From: Asticcacaulis currens
Lineage (GTDB): Bacteria; Pseudomonadota; Alphaproteobacteria; Caulobacterales; Caulobacteraceae
Assembly (NCBI RefSeq): GCF_028550395.1
Contig: NZ_JAQQKW010000011.1
Span: 62,001-126,000, forward strand
Reading direction: 5' to 3'
DNA: 64,000 bases
Positions within the stretch are counted from its first letter, which is position 1. The number at the start of each line of letters is the position of its first letter. Shown here piece after piece: positions 51,695-60,725 of this stretch. Made by a program: the position numbers and the translations under genes. The notes beneath the pieces were generated by a model. It searched no databases and had not been told where the DNA came from. It was given only the letters and a program-made list of their open reading frames with translations.

Positions 51695-53746
51695 ATGTTT
51701 TACCCATACGGGGCCTTGCCCCTTCTGGCGCGGGATGATTTTAGATCGAAACGTCATCCCGCTCTAAATTTTTGTTTGGTCGCGCAATTTTTCCGAAAAG
51801 TGGTGCCCACTTTATCGGATTGCGCTCTGGCGGCTGCAGCCTTGCCTCTGCTTGCCAGCGTAACGTCCGCACAGGCCCAAACCCTCCCCCCTCAGCCGGA
51901 AGACGCCATCGAAGAGGTGGTGATTCAGGCCACCCGCGCCGGTCGCCGGCTTCAGGACGAGCCGATCCGCGTTGACGTCATCGGCCGCGAAGAGATCGAC
52001 GAAAAGAGCCTGATGACCCCCGGCAATATCTCGACCCTCGTCAATGAGACGCCGGGCATCCGCGTGCAGGTGACCGCGCCGTCGCTGGGGGCGGCAAATA
52101 TCCGCATTCAGGGCATGGCCGGGCGCTACACCCTGCTGCTCACCGACGGCTTGCCACTCTATGGCGGGCAGTCGCTCGGTCTGTTGCAGATTCCACCGAC
52201 CGATCTGGGCCAGGTGGAAGTGATCAAGGGCTCGGTCTCGGCGCTTTATGGGGCCTCGGCGCTGGGCGGGGTGATCAATCTCGTCTCGCGCCGCCCCAGC
52301 CCTGAGCCGGAAAGCGAAGTCCTGCTCAACCTGACCCACCGTGGCGGGCAGGACGTCACGGCCTATAGCTCCGCCCCGGCGACGCAGAGCCTCAGCTATT
52401 CGCTTACCGGCGGCTATCACCGTCAGGCGCGCAAGGATCTCGATGGCGATGGCTGGATCGACATGGCGGGTTTTGAGCGCTGGACGCTGCGCCCGCGCCT
52501 GTTCTGGTACGGGGACAACGGGGCGAAGGCGCTGCTGACGCTGGGGGCGATGCGCGAACAGCGCGAGGGCGGCACGCTCAGCGGGCGCACGGTCCCGGAC
52601 GGCACGGCCTTTCCCGAAACGCAGGCCTCGCGCCGCGTCGATGCCGGGGTTACGGCGCAGTTTCCGCTTCAGGGGCTGGGTACGCTCAGCCTGCGCGCCT
52701 CGTCCATGACCCAGCGGCACGAGCACCGCTTCGGTGAGGTCATTGACCGCGACTCGCACCTGACCGGCTTTGCCGAGGCGGCGCTGAAGGGCGAGACGGG
52801 GCCGACCGCCTGGGTGGGCGGGGTGGCCTTTCAGTCCGACCACTACCATTCCAAGGGGTTCAGCGGCTTCAACTATCACTTCAGCGTCCCTGGCCTGTTC
52901 GGGCAGGTGGAGCAGACGATGGGGGAGCGCCTGACGCTGGCGGCCAGTGCCCGCCTGGATGACCACAGCCGCTACGGCAGGCAGTTCAGTCCGCGCCTGT
53001 CTCTGCTCTATCGTCCGGGTCCCTGGACGGTGCGGGCCTCAGTGGGGCGCGGGTTTCATGCGCCCACGCCCTTTGTCGAGGCCATCGAGGCCACGGGCTT
53101 TGGCCGGCTGGAGCCGCTGGGTGACCTGCGGCCCGAGGTGGCGCGCACGGCCTCGCTCGACCTGACCTATGCCAGAGGACCGATCGAGGCCAATATGACC
53201 CTGTTCGGTGCGGACATAGACGATGCGGTGCAGCTCCGCCAAACCGGCCCGGCCTCGGTCAGGCTGGTCAATGCGGCGGGCGTGACGCGCACGCGCGGTT
53301 CGGAATGGCGTTTGCGTTACCGTCATGAGGCGCTGACCCTGACCGGTTCCTACGTCTATGTCGATGCCACCGAGCCCGATCCGTCGGGCAGCGGCCGCCG
53401 CGCTCAGCCGACGACGCCGAAACACACCGGCGGCTTCGTCGCCATGTGGGAGGAACACGACATCGGGCGCATCGGCTTTGAGGCCTATTATACCGGGCGT
53501 CAGACTCTGGACGACAACCCGTACCGGAGCGTGAGCAAACCCTATTGGGAGCTGGGCCTGCTGGGCGAACGCGTGGTGGGTAAGGTGCGCCTGTTCCTCA
53601 ATGCCGAGAACCTGCTCAATGTGCGCCAGACGCGGCACGATCCGCTGGTCCGGCGACAAAGGGCCGCCGACGGACGCTGGACGGTCGAGGCCTGGGCCCC
53701 GACCGACGGCTTTGTGCTCAATGGCGGGGTGCGGATGCGCTTCTGA
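51695..53746 (+). CDS. TonB-dependent receptor with repeat-derived N-terminus
   Basis: About 683 residues. The plug begins IEEVVIQATRAGRRLQDEPI, then LVNETPGIRVQV, IRIQGMAGRYTLLLTDGLPL, VIKGSVSALYGASALGGVIN, as in CirA/BtuB-type and metal-associated TBDRs. The barrel ends LNGGVRMRF. The start is problematic: the hydrophobic core of a signal peptide (CALAAAALPLLASVTSAQAQ) follows directly after a family B repeat (51730-51828), which encodes the upstream residues. ATG 51695 reads through the repeat; GTG at 51800 or 51803, also in the repeat, are alternatives. The native start was probably displaced by the repeat. Confidence 0.83.
   Translation: MFYPYGALPLLARDDFRSKRHPALNFCLVAQFFRKVVPTLSDCALAAAALPLLASVTSAQAQTLPPQPEDAIEEVVIQATRAGRRLQDEPIRVDVIGREEIDEKSLMTPGNISTLVNETPGIRVQVTAPSLGAANIRIQGMAGRYTLLLTDGLPLYGGQSLGLLQIPPTDLGQVEVIKGSVSALYGASALGGVINLVSRRPSPEPESEVLLNLTHRGGQDVTAYSSAPATQSLSYSLTGGYHRQARKDLDGDGWIDMAGFERWTLRPRLFWYGDNGAKALLTLGAMREQREGGTLSGRTVPDGTAFPETQASRRVDAGVTAQFPLQGLGTLSLRASSMTQRHEHRFGEVIDRDSHLTGFAEAALKGETGPTAWVGGVAFQSDHYHSKGFSGFNYHFSVPGLFGQVEQTMGERLTLAASARLDDHSRYGRQFSPRLSLLYRPGPWTVRASVGRGFHAPTPFVEAIEATGFGRLEPLGDLRPEVARTASLDLTYARGPIEANMTLFGADIDDAVQLRQTGPASVRLVNAAGVTRTRGSEWRLRYRHEALTLTGSYVYVDATEPDPSGSGRRAQPTTPKHTGGFVAMWEEHDIGRIGFEAYYTGRQTLDDNPYRSVSKPYWELGLLGERVVGKVRLFLNAENLLNVRQTRHDPLVRRQRAADGRWTVEAWAPTDGFVLNGGVRMRF
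51730..51828 (+). repeat. Dispersed intergenic repeat, family B (copy 3), inside the 5' end of a gene
   Basis: GCGGGATGA / TCATCCCGC hairpin, then CTCTAAATTTTTGTTTGGTC, CGCGCAATTTTTCCG, AAAAGTGGTGCCCACTTT and a terminal TGCGCTCT. It is read in frame at the start of the TBDR gene. Confidence 0.75.
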
Positions 53747-53754
53747 TGCGGTTG

Positions 53755-53787
53755 CCGGGCGTGGTCAGCGCGTCTGACCACGCCCGG
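53755..53787. terminator. Strong GC hairpin between convergent genes
   Basis: Perfect 14-bp arms CCGGGCGTGGTCAG / CTGACCACGCCCGG with a 5-nt loop. It spans the end of thuA-like and follows the TBDR stop by 8 nt. No T-run, so termination strength is uncertain. Confidence 0.65.
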
Positions 53788-54535
53788 TCGCTGTCCAGTA
53801 GAGACCTCCCATAAGGTGCGTCAGATAGGTCGGGTCGCGGTACATTTCGACCGTATGGCCCAGCGTCGTGACAAAGACCCGGCCCTTTTGCGGGCGGTGG
53901 TACCAGGCGATCGGATGATCCCTGCCCATCGGCTCGGAGACCTGACCGGGCCAGATCTTGCGCGGGTCATAGCTGGTTTCATCGACGTTCAGCACGGGGT
54001 GGATCGGCACCTGATACGGGTTGGTCGTGGTGTAGAATTCGTCGCTCCAGATCCAGCGCTCCGGCAGGCCGAAGGTGGCGGGAAAGCCCTTGTCCACGAC
54101 CGTCACCACGCCGGTTTGCAGCATGGGGTGCACCCCGACCGTGCGCCCGACCAGCCTTTCGTACCACGCCCAGCTTCCCACCGGCAGGGCGATGGCGGCG
54201 CGGTGCACGATCACCGCATTGCCGTCGCCGGCCATATAGGCCTCAAAGCCTGCGCGCTGGGCGGGGTTGAGGTCTTCGACCGGCGTATTGAGCAGCACAA
54301 TGGCGGCATAGGCGCTGAGGTCCTGCTCCAGCACCGAGGCCGCGTGCGTCCAGTTCAGGTCGAAGGCATGGAGCTTCGACAGGCGCTCAAAGCTGTCGCG
54401 CGCCACGGGGATATATTCGTAATGGTACTTGCTGGGCATGGCCAGAACCAGCACCCGGTACTGACTGTCGGCGCGGCTGAGGGCGGGCGTCAGCAGGGAC
54501 GCGGTGGCGGCGAGCAGAAAGGTCCGGCGTTGCAT
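53765..54535 (-). CDS. ThuA domain-containing secreted protein
   Basis: 256 residues. Signal peptide with twin Arg (MQRRTFLLAATASLLTPALS). The ThuA-like (class I glutamine amidotransferase-like) fold shows YRVLVLAMPSKYHYEYIPVA, YAAIVLLNTPVEDL, VIVHRAAIALPVG, WSDEFYTT and GRVFVTTLGHTVEMY. The family takes part in trehalose or other sugar use; the reaction here is unknown. A perfect LacI-type palindrome lies 15 bp upstream of the start, indicating sugar-responsive control. Confidence 0.85.
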   Translation of the reverse strand: MQRRTFLLAATASLLTPALSRADSQYRVLVLAMPSKYHYEYIPVARDSFERLSKLHAFDLNWTHAASVLEQDLSAYAAIVLLNTPVEDLNPAQRAGFEAYMAGDGNAVIVHRAAIALPVGSWAWYERLVGRTVGVHPMLQTGVVTVVDKGFPATFGLPERWIWSDEFYTTTNPYQVPIHPVLNVDETSYDPRKIWPGQVSEPMGRDHPIAWYHRPQKGRVFVTTLGHTVEMYRDPTYLTHLMGGLYWTATGRGQTR

Positions 54536-54549
54536 GAGGCCTCCTGTGG

Positions 54550-54563
54550 CGACAACGTTGTCG
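54550..54563. promoter_or_regulatory. LacI-type operator upstream of thuA-like gene
   Basis: Perfect palindrome CGACAACGTTGTCG. The ACAACGTT core is shared with the site at 58300 near the LacI/GPH pair and resembles the site at 7724. Confidence 0.6.
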
Positions 54564-54633
54564 GATCAATCTAAAACAGGTCGCTCCAAAGAGGAAACCC
54601 GTTTTCGCGGCCACGCTGCGCAACGCAGACCTC

Positions 54634-56211
54634 TCAGTTGTGCGGGACCGCCTCAGGTATCGCTTGACTTTGCGGCAGGGCCAGCACCTCGGCGCAGGGG
54701 AGGAAGGCGCCCGGCTGGAAGATGCCGCTCAGATAGGTTTTCAGCGCCGGGTCCATACGCGGCTTGGCCTTGAGAGGGCCGCCGAACAGGGGCTGATCGG
54801 TGGGTATGGTAACGTTGAGATAGAGATCGAAACGGTCGCGGTCGGGGAAGGCGGCGAAATCGACAAAGCAGCGTCCGCTGGCCGCCTGACGCACGCGGTT
54901 GACAAACGCGCCTGCGGTTTCCGGCACCGCATCGGGGGCCAGATCGGGCGAGATCAGTCGCGTCGTTCCGCCGTAATAAAACTGTCGGATATGATCGACG
55001 TTCCACAGGTCGGCGGGCGTGGCGGGCAGGGCGAAGCTGACCACCGTATCGACGGGGGGGCCCTGGCGCTGAAAAGCCGACAGGGTGGCGGGGGCAAAGC
55101 GGTAATGGCCGTCACGGAGCTGCGCCAGCCCCTGCGGGATCGAGTCTTCGTCGGCATTAAGGGGGCTGAACAGGGCCAGCCCCAGCACGGCCAGCACCGG
55201 CCACGACTGGGGGCGACGCAGGTGAACGAAACGCGCGATCAGGCCGGCGACGACAAATACCACACCGAAGCCCAGCGTGCGCTCGTCATAGGAGTCGTAA
55301 TAGGTCGAGGCGCGCAAAACGAAACCCAGCAGCAGGAAGCCTGCGCCGGCCAGCAGCAAAAACACCGCGGCTCTTGCGGGCGCATCGGGCGGAGCGGTCC
55401 GCTCAAAGCGGATCTGCCGCCACGACAGGCCAATGGCCAGCAGCAACGGTATGACCAGCGTCCAGCCCAGTTCCGCCACCGCCCCCAGAAACATGCGCAC
55501 CAGGAGCGTCGGGCTTTCCGGCGCGGGCAGGCGCGGCATCCCGGTCGGGTAGCCGGTCAGGGCGGTATTGACGTGCTGATAGGCCAGATAGACGAGGCCT
55601 GCCACCGCAAAGGCGGGCAGGACCCGTATCGCCAGACGGCGGCCATAGACCGCCCCGGCCACCAGAAACAGGATAAAGGCGAACGGGCCGAAGAAATAGC
55701 GCGCGAAGCAGCCGACGATCAGGCCAACCACCAGCAGCGCCATCCATTTGCGCGAGGTCGGATCTTCCGTCAGCCGCGTCAGCGCCAGAAACGTCGCGCA
55801 GACGCACAGCAGCAGCAGGTTCTCCGACCAGGTGTACATGAAGAGGTGCAGGGTAATCGGGTTCAGCACCACAAAGGCCGCCGCCAGACGGTGGCGCAGG
55901 GCGGCGGCCACGCAGGTCAGGCTCAGCCCCATCAGCAGCAGATTGGTGATCTTGGACGACACCATCATCACCGGCAGGTCAGAGGTCGGGGCCGTCAGGG
56001 CCAGCAGGGCCGGATAACCGCACGGATAGGCCGACAGATAGTGGCCATAGAGGGCACAGCCGTGCCCTTCACGCAGGCCCTGCGCGATCAGAATATAGTA
56101 CCAGGAATCCGGCGACAGATAGCCAAAGACGATGGCAAAGCCCGTCGCCAGACCCAGTCCCAGCGCCAGAGCGGTGTAATAGCCGGTGCGTTCGGTCAGG
56201 GCGTTCATCAT
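54634..56211 (-). CDS. Polytopic membrane protein, GT-C glycosyltransferase-like
   Basis: About 525 residues with ten or more hydrophobic segments in the first 400 residues, then a soluble C-terminal part of about 120 residues. The early loop SPDSWYYILIAQGLREGHGC, with an acidic residue after the first helix, and a total near 530 residues fit membrane GT-C or mannosyltransferase-like proteins (lipid-linked sugar donors). The call is tentative. ATG at 56211 (or 56208) is preferred over GTG at 56220. No operon partner. Confidence 0.65.
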   Translation of the reverse strand: MMNALTERTGYYTALALGLGLATGFAIVFGYLSPDSWYYILIAQGLREGHGCALYGHYLSAYPCGYPALLALTAPTSDLPVMMVSSKITNLLLMGLSLTCVAAALRHRLAAAFVVLNPITLHLFMYTWSENLLLLCVCATFLALTRLTEDPTSRKWMALLVVGLIVGCFARYFFGPFAFILFLVAGAVYGRRLAIRVLPAFAVAGLVYLAYQHVNTALTGYPTGMPRLPAPESPTLLVRMFLGAVAELGWTLVIPLLLAIGLSWRQIRFERTAPPDAPARAAVFLLLAGAGFLLLGFVLRASTYYDSYDERTLGFGVVFVVAGLIARFVHLRRPQSWPVLAVLGLALFSPLNADEDSIPQGLAQLRDGHYRFAPATLSAFQRQGPPVDTVVSFALPATPADLWNVDHIRQFYYGGTTRLISPDLAPDAVPETAGAFVNRVRQAASGRCFVDFAAFPDRDRFDLYLNVTIPTDQPLFGGPLKAKPRMDPALKTYLSGIFQPGAFLPCAEVLALPQSQAIPEAVPHN

Positions 56212-56265
56212 GTACGGCACACGGACAGCGTATCACCCGGTTCGAAATCGCGCGAACAGGCGTTA

Positions 56266-56388
56266 GAGCGATGTGCGGAAACGGAGTTCGGCGAAGCCAA
56301 AAGTGTGAGCGGTTTTCCGCAAAAAACATCGCGACAAAACAAAAATTTAGAGCGAAATGGCGATTCCTCTTAAAGTCATTTCGCTCTA
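56266..56388 (-). repeat. Dispersed intergenic repeat, family B (copy 4)
   Basis: Plus strand: GAGCGATGTGCGGAAAC ... AAAAGTGTGAGCGGTTTTCC, ATCGCGACAAAACAAAAATT, then hairpin AGAGCGAAATG / CATTTCGCTCTA. The end of the repeat supplies the TAG stop of the minus-strand gene at 56386. Confidence 0.75.
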
Positions 56389-57123
56389 GTCGGAATAGTG
56401 GGTGGTCTTGGTGCAGACGCGGCGGGAGGGACGATAGCCGCCCCAGATGGGGTCGCCCATTGCGCTGTCATAACGGGCGCCTTCATAACGCACGCTGTCG
56501 CAGTCTTCGTCGCGGTCGCGGTCCTTGCTGCGATCACTGAAGTCAAGCGAGATGGACAGGGATTTCGACGTACCGCCGCGCGCATAGCCATAGCCACGAC
56601 CATAGCCATAAGGGGCGTATCCGTAGGCGTCGTCGTAAGCTGACGCCCCATAGCGACCATAGCCCGGCCCGTAGCCATAGCCGTAAGGATCGGCATAGAG
56701 ATAGTTGTTCTTTCCGTGATCGGTCTGGCTGTAGGCCAGGCCCAGCGTGCCGGTTTCACCTACCGGGATCAGGGTCGCCACATAGGCGCTCTTATAGCCG
56801 CCGGTGCCGATGGACACACCCGCTTCGCCGTGAATCTGACGCTTTTGCGGCCCTGAGTCCACATCGTCGCGGCCCCACGAGGTCGGCTGACGGCGCTCAG
56901 GGGGGCGCGTCCCGTCCAGAGTCGACAGCACCTGCGCCTGTGTCGCCTTGGCCGTGTCTTCGGCGGTCACCGGCGTGACGCTGCCCGCAGGGGCCGGGGT
57001 GTCAAGGGCCACCTTGGGGTGGTTGGTGGCCACGATCTCATCATCCGCCGCGCACACCGCCACAGGCGTGACGATCAGCGTAGCAAGGATCAGACCGGAA
57101 AGGGCGAGGCGTTTCAGGGGCAT
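56386..57123 (-). CDS. Hypothetical exported protein with Tyr/Gly-rich repeat
   Basis: 245 residues. Signal peptide cleaves near VAVCAADD. A polar region is followed by a beta-rich stretch (GEAGVSIGTGGYKSAYVATL, TLGLAYSQTDHGK), then a low-complexity Tyr/Gly repeat (YADPYGYGYGPGYGRYG, YAPYGYGRGYGYARGG) and a C-terminal part with two Cys. Likely envelope protein; function unknown. The stop codon lies in a family B repeat. Confidence 0.75.
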   Translation of the reverse strand: MPLKRLALSGLILATLIVTPVAVCAADDEIVATNHPKVALDTPAPAGSVTPVTAEDTAKATQAQVLSTLDGTRPPERRQPTSWGRDDVDSGPQKRQIHGEAGVSIGTGGYKSAYVATLIPVGETGTLGLAYSQTDHGKNNYLYADPYGYGYGPGYGRYGASAYDDAYGYAPYGYGRGYGYARGGTSKSLSISLDFSDRSKDRDRDEDCDSVRYEGARYDSAMGDPIWGGYRPSRRVCTKTTHYSD

Positions 57124-57183
57124 GAGGGGGACTGTGAGACGGCTATGCAGCCAAATTAAGGCCGGTCTGTTTCGGGTTGATAT

Positions 57184-58209
57184 TTACGCTTTACGGGGCG
57201 CGGCGGCGGACCCGCGACGGACGATGAAATAGTCGAGTTGTTGCGCCGCCGGGACGTCGCGCCCGTTGATGCGCTCCAGAAGCAGGCGCGTCGCCTCTTC
57301 GGCCAGCCCCTTCATCGGCTGATGCACGGTCGAAAGCGGCGGCCACACGCTGCTGGTACCCGGCGCATCGTCGAAGCCGACGATGGAGACGTCTTCAGGC
57401 ACCGACAGTTTCAGCTTGGCCGCCGCGGCCATGGCCCCGAAGGCGATATAGTCGGCGGCGGCGAACAGGGCGGTCGGGCGGTCGGCCTGCGACAGCAGGG
57501 CTTCGGCCTCGTCAAAGCCGTTATTGACGCGCACATCGCCGCGCACCACCCAGTCGGGCCGCGCCGCCAGCCCGGCCTCGGACAGGGCGCGCAGATAGCC
57601 GGCCTTGCGGTCGGCATTGGAGCCGCGCCCGCGCAGGTTTTCGATAAAGGCGATACGTGTGTGGCCCAGTTCGATCAGCCAGCGCGTCAGCTCATAGCCC
57701 GCCGCCACATCGTCCATAAACACATAGGGGCTGCGCTCGAAATGCTGGACCGGGGAGATGCGCACCACAGGCACGCCCAGCTCATCGAACAGGTCGATCA
57801 TGGCTGCGTCATCGCACACCGGCGGGGCCAGCAGCACGCCGTCAAAGCGCGAGGTGGCCAGTTGCGCCTTCATCTGGGCACGCGGCAAGTGGCGCAGTTC
57901 CGCCACCCCTTCGATAATCAGATGGTAGCCGGCCCGGTGACAGGCATCGAGCGCCCCAATCTGAAGCTCGTGCTGGTAATAGTGGGTGACCGGACGCTCA
58001 AAAATCAGCCCGATCATATAGCTGCGCGACCCCGACAGGGCGCGGGCGGCGGGATTGGGCTTGAACCCCGTCTCGGCGATCAGCTTTTCGATCTCGGCGC
58101 GCTTGTCCGGCCGCACGCCCGACTGCTTGTTCAGCACCCGCGACACGGTTTTGATGGAGACGCCCGACAGGCGGGCCAGATCGACGATGGTGATACGGGA
58201 CACGGGCAC
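57184..58209 (-). CDS. LacI family transcriptional regulator (full length)
   Basis: 341 residues. N-terminal HTH TIVDLARLSGVSIKTVSRVL, hinge PNPAARALSGSRSYMIGLIF, and a complete periplasmic-binding-protein-like effector domain (VVRISPVQHFERSPYVFMDD, TALFAAADYIAFGAMAAA, VSIVGFDDAPGTSSVWPPLS). Expected to repress the divergent GPH symporter in the absence of a sugar inducer. The dyad at 58300 in the intergenic region is a good operator candidate. RBS not obvious. Confidence 0.93.
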   Translation of the reverse strand: MPVSRITIVDLARLSGVSIKTVSRVLNKQSGVRPDKRAEIEKLIAETGFKPNPAARALSGSRSYMIGLIFERPVTHYYQHELQIGALDACHRAGYHLIIEGVAELRHLPRAQMKAQLATSRFDGVLLAPPVCDDAAMIDLFDELGVPVVRISPVQHFERSPYVFMDDVAAGYELTRWLIELGHTRIAFIENLRGRGSNADRKAGYLRALSEAGLAARPDWVVRGDVRVNNGFDEAEALLSQADRPTALFAAADYIAFGAMAAAAKLKLSVPEDVSIVGFDDAPGTSSVWPPLSTVHQPMKGLAEEATRLLLERINGRDVPAAQQLDYFIVRRGSAAAPRKA

Positions 58210-58299
58210 GCGCGCAAAAAATATGATAAAACAGGCTTAACCGCGATGCGTGTCTCTGTCCATAGCGGTGCGCAGGTGTGACCTTTATGTCGCGTCACA

Positions 58300-58313
58300 T
58301 GACAACGTTGACG
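58300..58313. promoter_or_regulatory. LacI-type operator between lacI and GPH symporter genes
   Basis: TGACAACGTTGACG around the palindromic core CAACGTTG. About 90 bp from each start, well placed for control of both genes. Confidence 0.55.
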
Positions 58314-58390
58314 TATCGGCGCTTGCAGAGCGGTCAACAGTGCCCTAGTCTGACGAAAACCGCAAAAAAGCGGCACCACAGGGGAACGAA

Positions 58391-59746
58391 ATGGCCGCAA
58401 CAGACCGTCTATCCTTGCGCGAAAAGATCGCTTATGGCGCAGGCGACCTGGGCTTCAACTTCTACTGGACGACCATTTCGGCCTTCGGGTTGATCTTCTT
58501 CACCGACGTCTTCGGCCTCGACCCGTTGGCGGCGGGGACCATGCTGCTGATCAGCCGCGTCCTCGATGCCTTTGCCGACCCCATCATGGGGGCCGTGGCC
58601 GACCGCACGCGCAGCCGCTGGGGCCGCTTTCGTCCGTGGATTTTCGGGGCCGCCGCGCCCATGGCGGTGCTGGGGGTGCTGTGCTTCTTCACCCCGCCCT
58701 TCGATCATGACGGCAAGCTGGTCTATGCCTATCTGACCTATAATCTGCTGATGATCGTCTATTCGATCGCCAACATCCCCTACAGCGCCCTGTCCGGCGT
58801 GATGAGCGCCGACGGGCAGGACCGCACCACGCTCAATTCCTTCCGCTTTGTCGGCGGCTTTCTGGGCGGCACCATCGTCACCTACGCCACGCCGCTTCTG
58901 GTCAAAAGTTTTGGCGGGGCCAATCCGGCGCAAGGCTGGCCGATCGTTATGGCCATCTACGGCGTGGCGGTCGTGGCCATCATGGCGCTGGTCGTCCTCA
59001 ATACGCGCGAACGCATCAGCCCGCCGCCGCAGCAGGTCTCCAGTCCCTGGCGCGATATCCGCGACCTGTTCGGCAACAAGCCGTGGCTGGTGCTGTTTGC
59101 GCTGGCTCTGGTCATCATGGTGACCATTACCCTGCGCATGGCCACCTCGGCCTACTATATGCGCTATGTGGTGGGGCGTGAGGACCTGATCGGGCCGTTC
59201 CTGACCTCTTACGGCGTGGCGCTGGCTGCCGGTGCGCTCCTGACGCCCATGATGACGAAAGGGATCGACAAGCCGCGGCTGATGATGATCCTGATGGGCG
59301 TCGTCGCCGTCCTGTCGGCCAGCTTCTTCGTCATCCCGCCGGATCAGATCGGGCTGATGTTCGGGGTGCAAATACTGATCGGCCTGTGTCTGGGGCCGAA
59401 ATCGCCGCTGGCCTACGCCATGTATGCCGACGCAGCCGACTATACGGAATACCGCTTCGGACGGCGCGCCACGGCCATGACCTATGCGGCGGCGACCTTT
59501 TCGCAGAAGCTGGGCGGGGCGCTGGCCTCCTACCTGATCGGCGCGGGCCTGAAGGCCGTCGATTACGTCGCCAATGGTCCGCAGACCGTCGAAACCAAGG
59601 GCATTATCACCGTTCTGATGTCGCTGGCGCCGGCGGTCGCGGCCCTGATCTCGGTCGCTGTGCTGCTGATGTATAAGCTCGACAAGGCCAGCATGAGCGC
59701 CGTTTCGACCGAACTGGCGCGGCGACGGGCGGCCTTGGAAGAGTGA
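58391..59746 (+). CDS. MFS sugar:cation symporter, GPH family
   Basis: 451 residues, 12 predicted helices. LSLREKIAYGAGDLGFNFYW at the N-terminus, VLDAFADPIMGAVADRT and RSRWGRFRPW, IANIPYSALSGVMSAD, and ADAADYTEYRFGRRATAM are hallmarks of the glycoside-pentoside-hexuronide family (MelB/XylP/YicJ). It imports an oligosaccharide or glycoside with Na+ or H+. Divergent from a LacI regulator. No glycosidase is adjacent, so the substrate is unknown. Confidence 0.93.
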   Translation: MAATDRLSLREKIAYGAGDLGFNFYWTTISAFGLIFFTDVFGLDPLAAGTMLLISRVLDAFADPIMGAVADRTRSRWGRFRPWIFGAAAPMAVLGVLCFFTPPFDHDGKLVYAYLTYNLLMIVYSIANIPYSALSGVMSADGQDRTTLNSFRFVGGFLGGTIVTYATPLLVKSFGGANPAQGWPIVMAIYGVAVVAIMALVVLNTRERISPPPQQVSSPWRDIRDLFGNKPWLVLFALALVIMVTITLRMATSAYYMRYVVGREDLIGPFLTSYGVALAAGALLTPMMTKGIDKPRLMMILMGVVAVLSASFFVIPPDQIGLMFGVQILIGLCLGPKSPLAYAMYADAADYTEYRFGRRATAMTYAAATFSQKLGGALASYLIGAGLKAVDYVANGPQTVETKGIITVLMSLAPAVAALISVAVLLMYKLDKASMSAVSTELARRRAALEE

Positions 59747-60367
59747 TTAACGAATCTGGTGGCGAAGATCGTACACACCGCGCCGCGCGGCGAGTACCGC
59801 CCCCATCAGGTCGAGGCTGATGCCCGAAAGGTCGGGCTGAAAGCCGTCAATATCGGCCAGTCGGGCGGCGACGAAGTCCACCACCTGCCTCAGGTCGCTG
59901 GCGCGCGCCAACTCCTCCACCGGATCAAAGATCAGGTTGATGACCTGACGCCGCAACTCCGGGCGGAAGTCGGTCGAGCCCGCGTACAGACGGACCATGT
60001 AGTCGATAATGCGGCTGAGGCCCGCCATCTCGTTCAGCAAGGGCGGACTGAACAGAAAGCGCCGGAACTCGACCGGCTCCGAGCGCGACAGGGCGGCCGC
60101 CACGACGAACAACGCCGCCGTCCAGACGCGGTCACGGCTGCGCCGCAGCAGGGGCATGTGGCCGTTCATCAGGCGATCAAACGCGGGCGTGTCGAATTTC
60201 GACAGCGTAATGCCGTTGAGGATCAGGGGTGCCAGTTGCGCCCAGGCTTCACGACGCCGACCCGTCACCTTCTGCGGCTCCCACGGCTCCACCAGCAACG
60301 CATCGACCAGATCGGCGATGTCGGACAGGGCGTCGGTGGTGGGGACAACAGCGGGCGAATAGGTCAT
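59747..60367 (-). CDS. Hypothetical all-helical protein
   Basis: About 206 residues from ATG 60367 (MTYSPAVVPTTDALSDIADL); a TTG at 60382 is possible. Segments VWTAALFVVAAALS, FRRFLFSPPLLNEMAGLSRI and VDFVAARLADIDGF look helical, mostly soluble. Its stop directly abuts the stop of the convergent symporter gene. Not recognised. Confidence 0.65.
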   Translation of the reverse strand: MTYSPAVVPTTDALSDIADLVDALLVEPWEPQKVTGRRREAWAQLAPLILNGITLSKFDTPAFDRLMNGHMPLLRRSRDRVWTAALFVVAAALSRSEPVEFRRFLFSPPLLNEMAGLSRIIDYMVRLYAGSTDFRPELRRQVINLIFDPVEELARASDLRQVVDFVAARLADIDGFQPDLSGISLDLMGAVLAARRGVYDLRHQIR

Positions 60368-60407
60368 GAGGAGAGCTTTCAAAAAACCGTTTCAGACAAC
60401 AGGCGGA

Positions 60408-60668
60408 TCAGTCGTTGGCGGCGATCAGTCGCCACTGCGCCGACTTGCCGGCGGCAAACAGGCGCTGCATGGCCTGACGTACGCCGCGAATAGCCTCGCT
60501 GCGCTCGCTATGATGCGCCACGGGTTCACGGTCTTTGAGCACCTGCCAGAGCTGACCGTCAAAGCGCACTTCAAACCGGGCAGGCACATGGGCATTGACC
60601 AGCCCGGCCTCACCCACGGTCGGCCACAGGGAATCCCAGGTGTCGGCGGGGGAACGGAAAGGGGTCAT
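60408..60668 (-). CDS. Small hypothetical protein (86 aa), DUF2188-like
   Basis: AAGGAG lies 7 nt before the ATG, a strong RBS. The middle (RFEVRFDGQLWQVLKDREPV, then RSEAIRGVRQAMQRLF) looks like a small alpha/beta domain with the x-W-x-V-x-x-x...A pattern of DUF2188-type proteins. Downstream of cspA but after its terminator. Function unknown. Confidence 0.6.
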   Translation of the reverse strand: MTPFRSPADTWDSLWPTVGEAGLVNAHVPARFEVRFDGQLWQVLKDREPVAHHSERSEAIRGVRQAMQRLFAAGKSAQWRLIAAND

Positions 60669-60690
60669 GTGCAGGCTCCTTAGATCAAAT

Positions 60691-60718
60691 AAAAAAGCCC
60701 GGCGGGGTCGCCGGGCTT
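60691..60718 (-). terminator. Rho-independent terminator after cspA
   Basis: 10-bp stem AAGCCCGGCG / CGCCGGGCTT with a 4-nt loop; on the minus strand it ends in a T-run. It is 8 bp after the cspA stop. Confidence 0.9.
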
Positions 60719-60725
60719 CGCAGAG

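Noticed and set aside
60643-60660. Iteron-like GCGGGGGAACGGAAAGG
   Set aside because: Only about 12 of 17 positions match and the GTGACC end is missing; it lies in a coding sequence.
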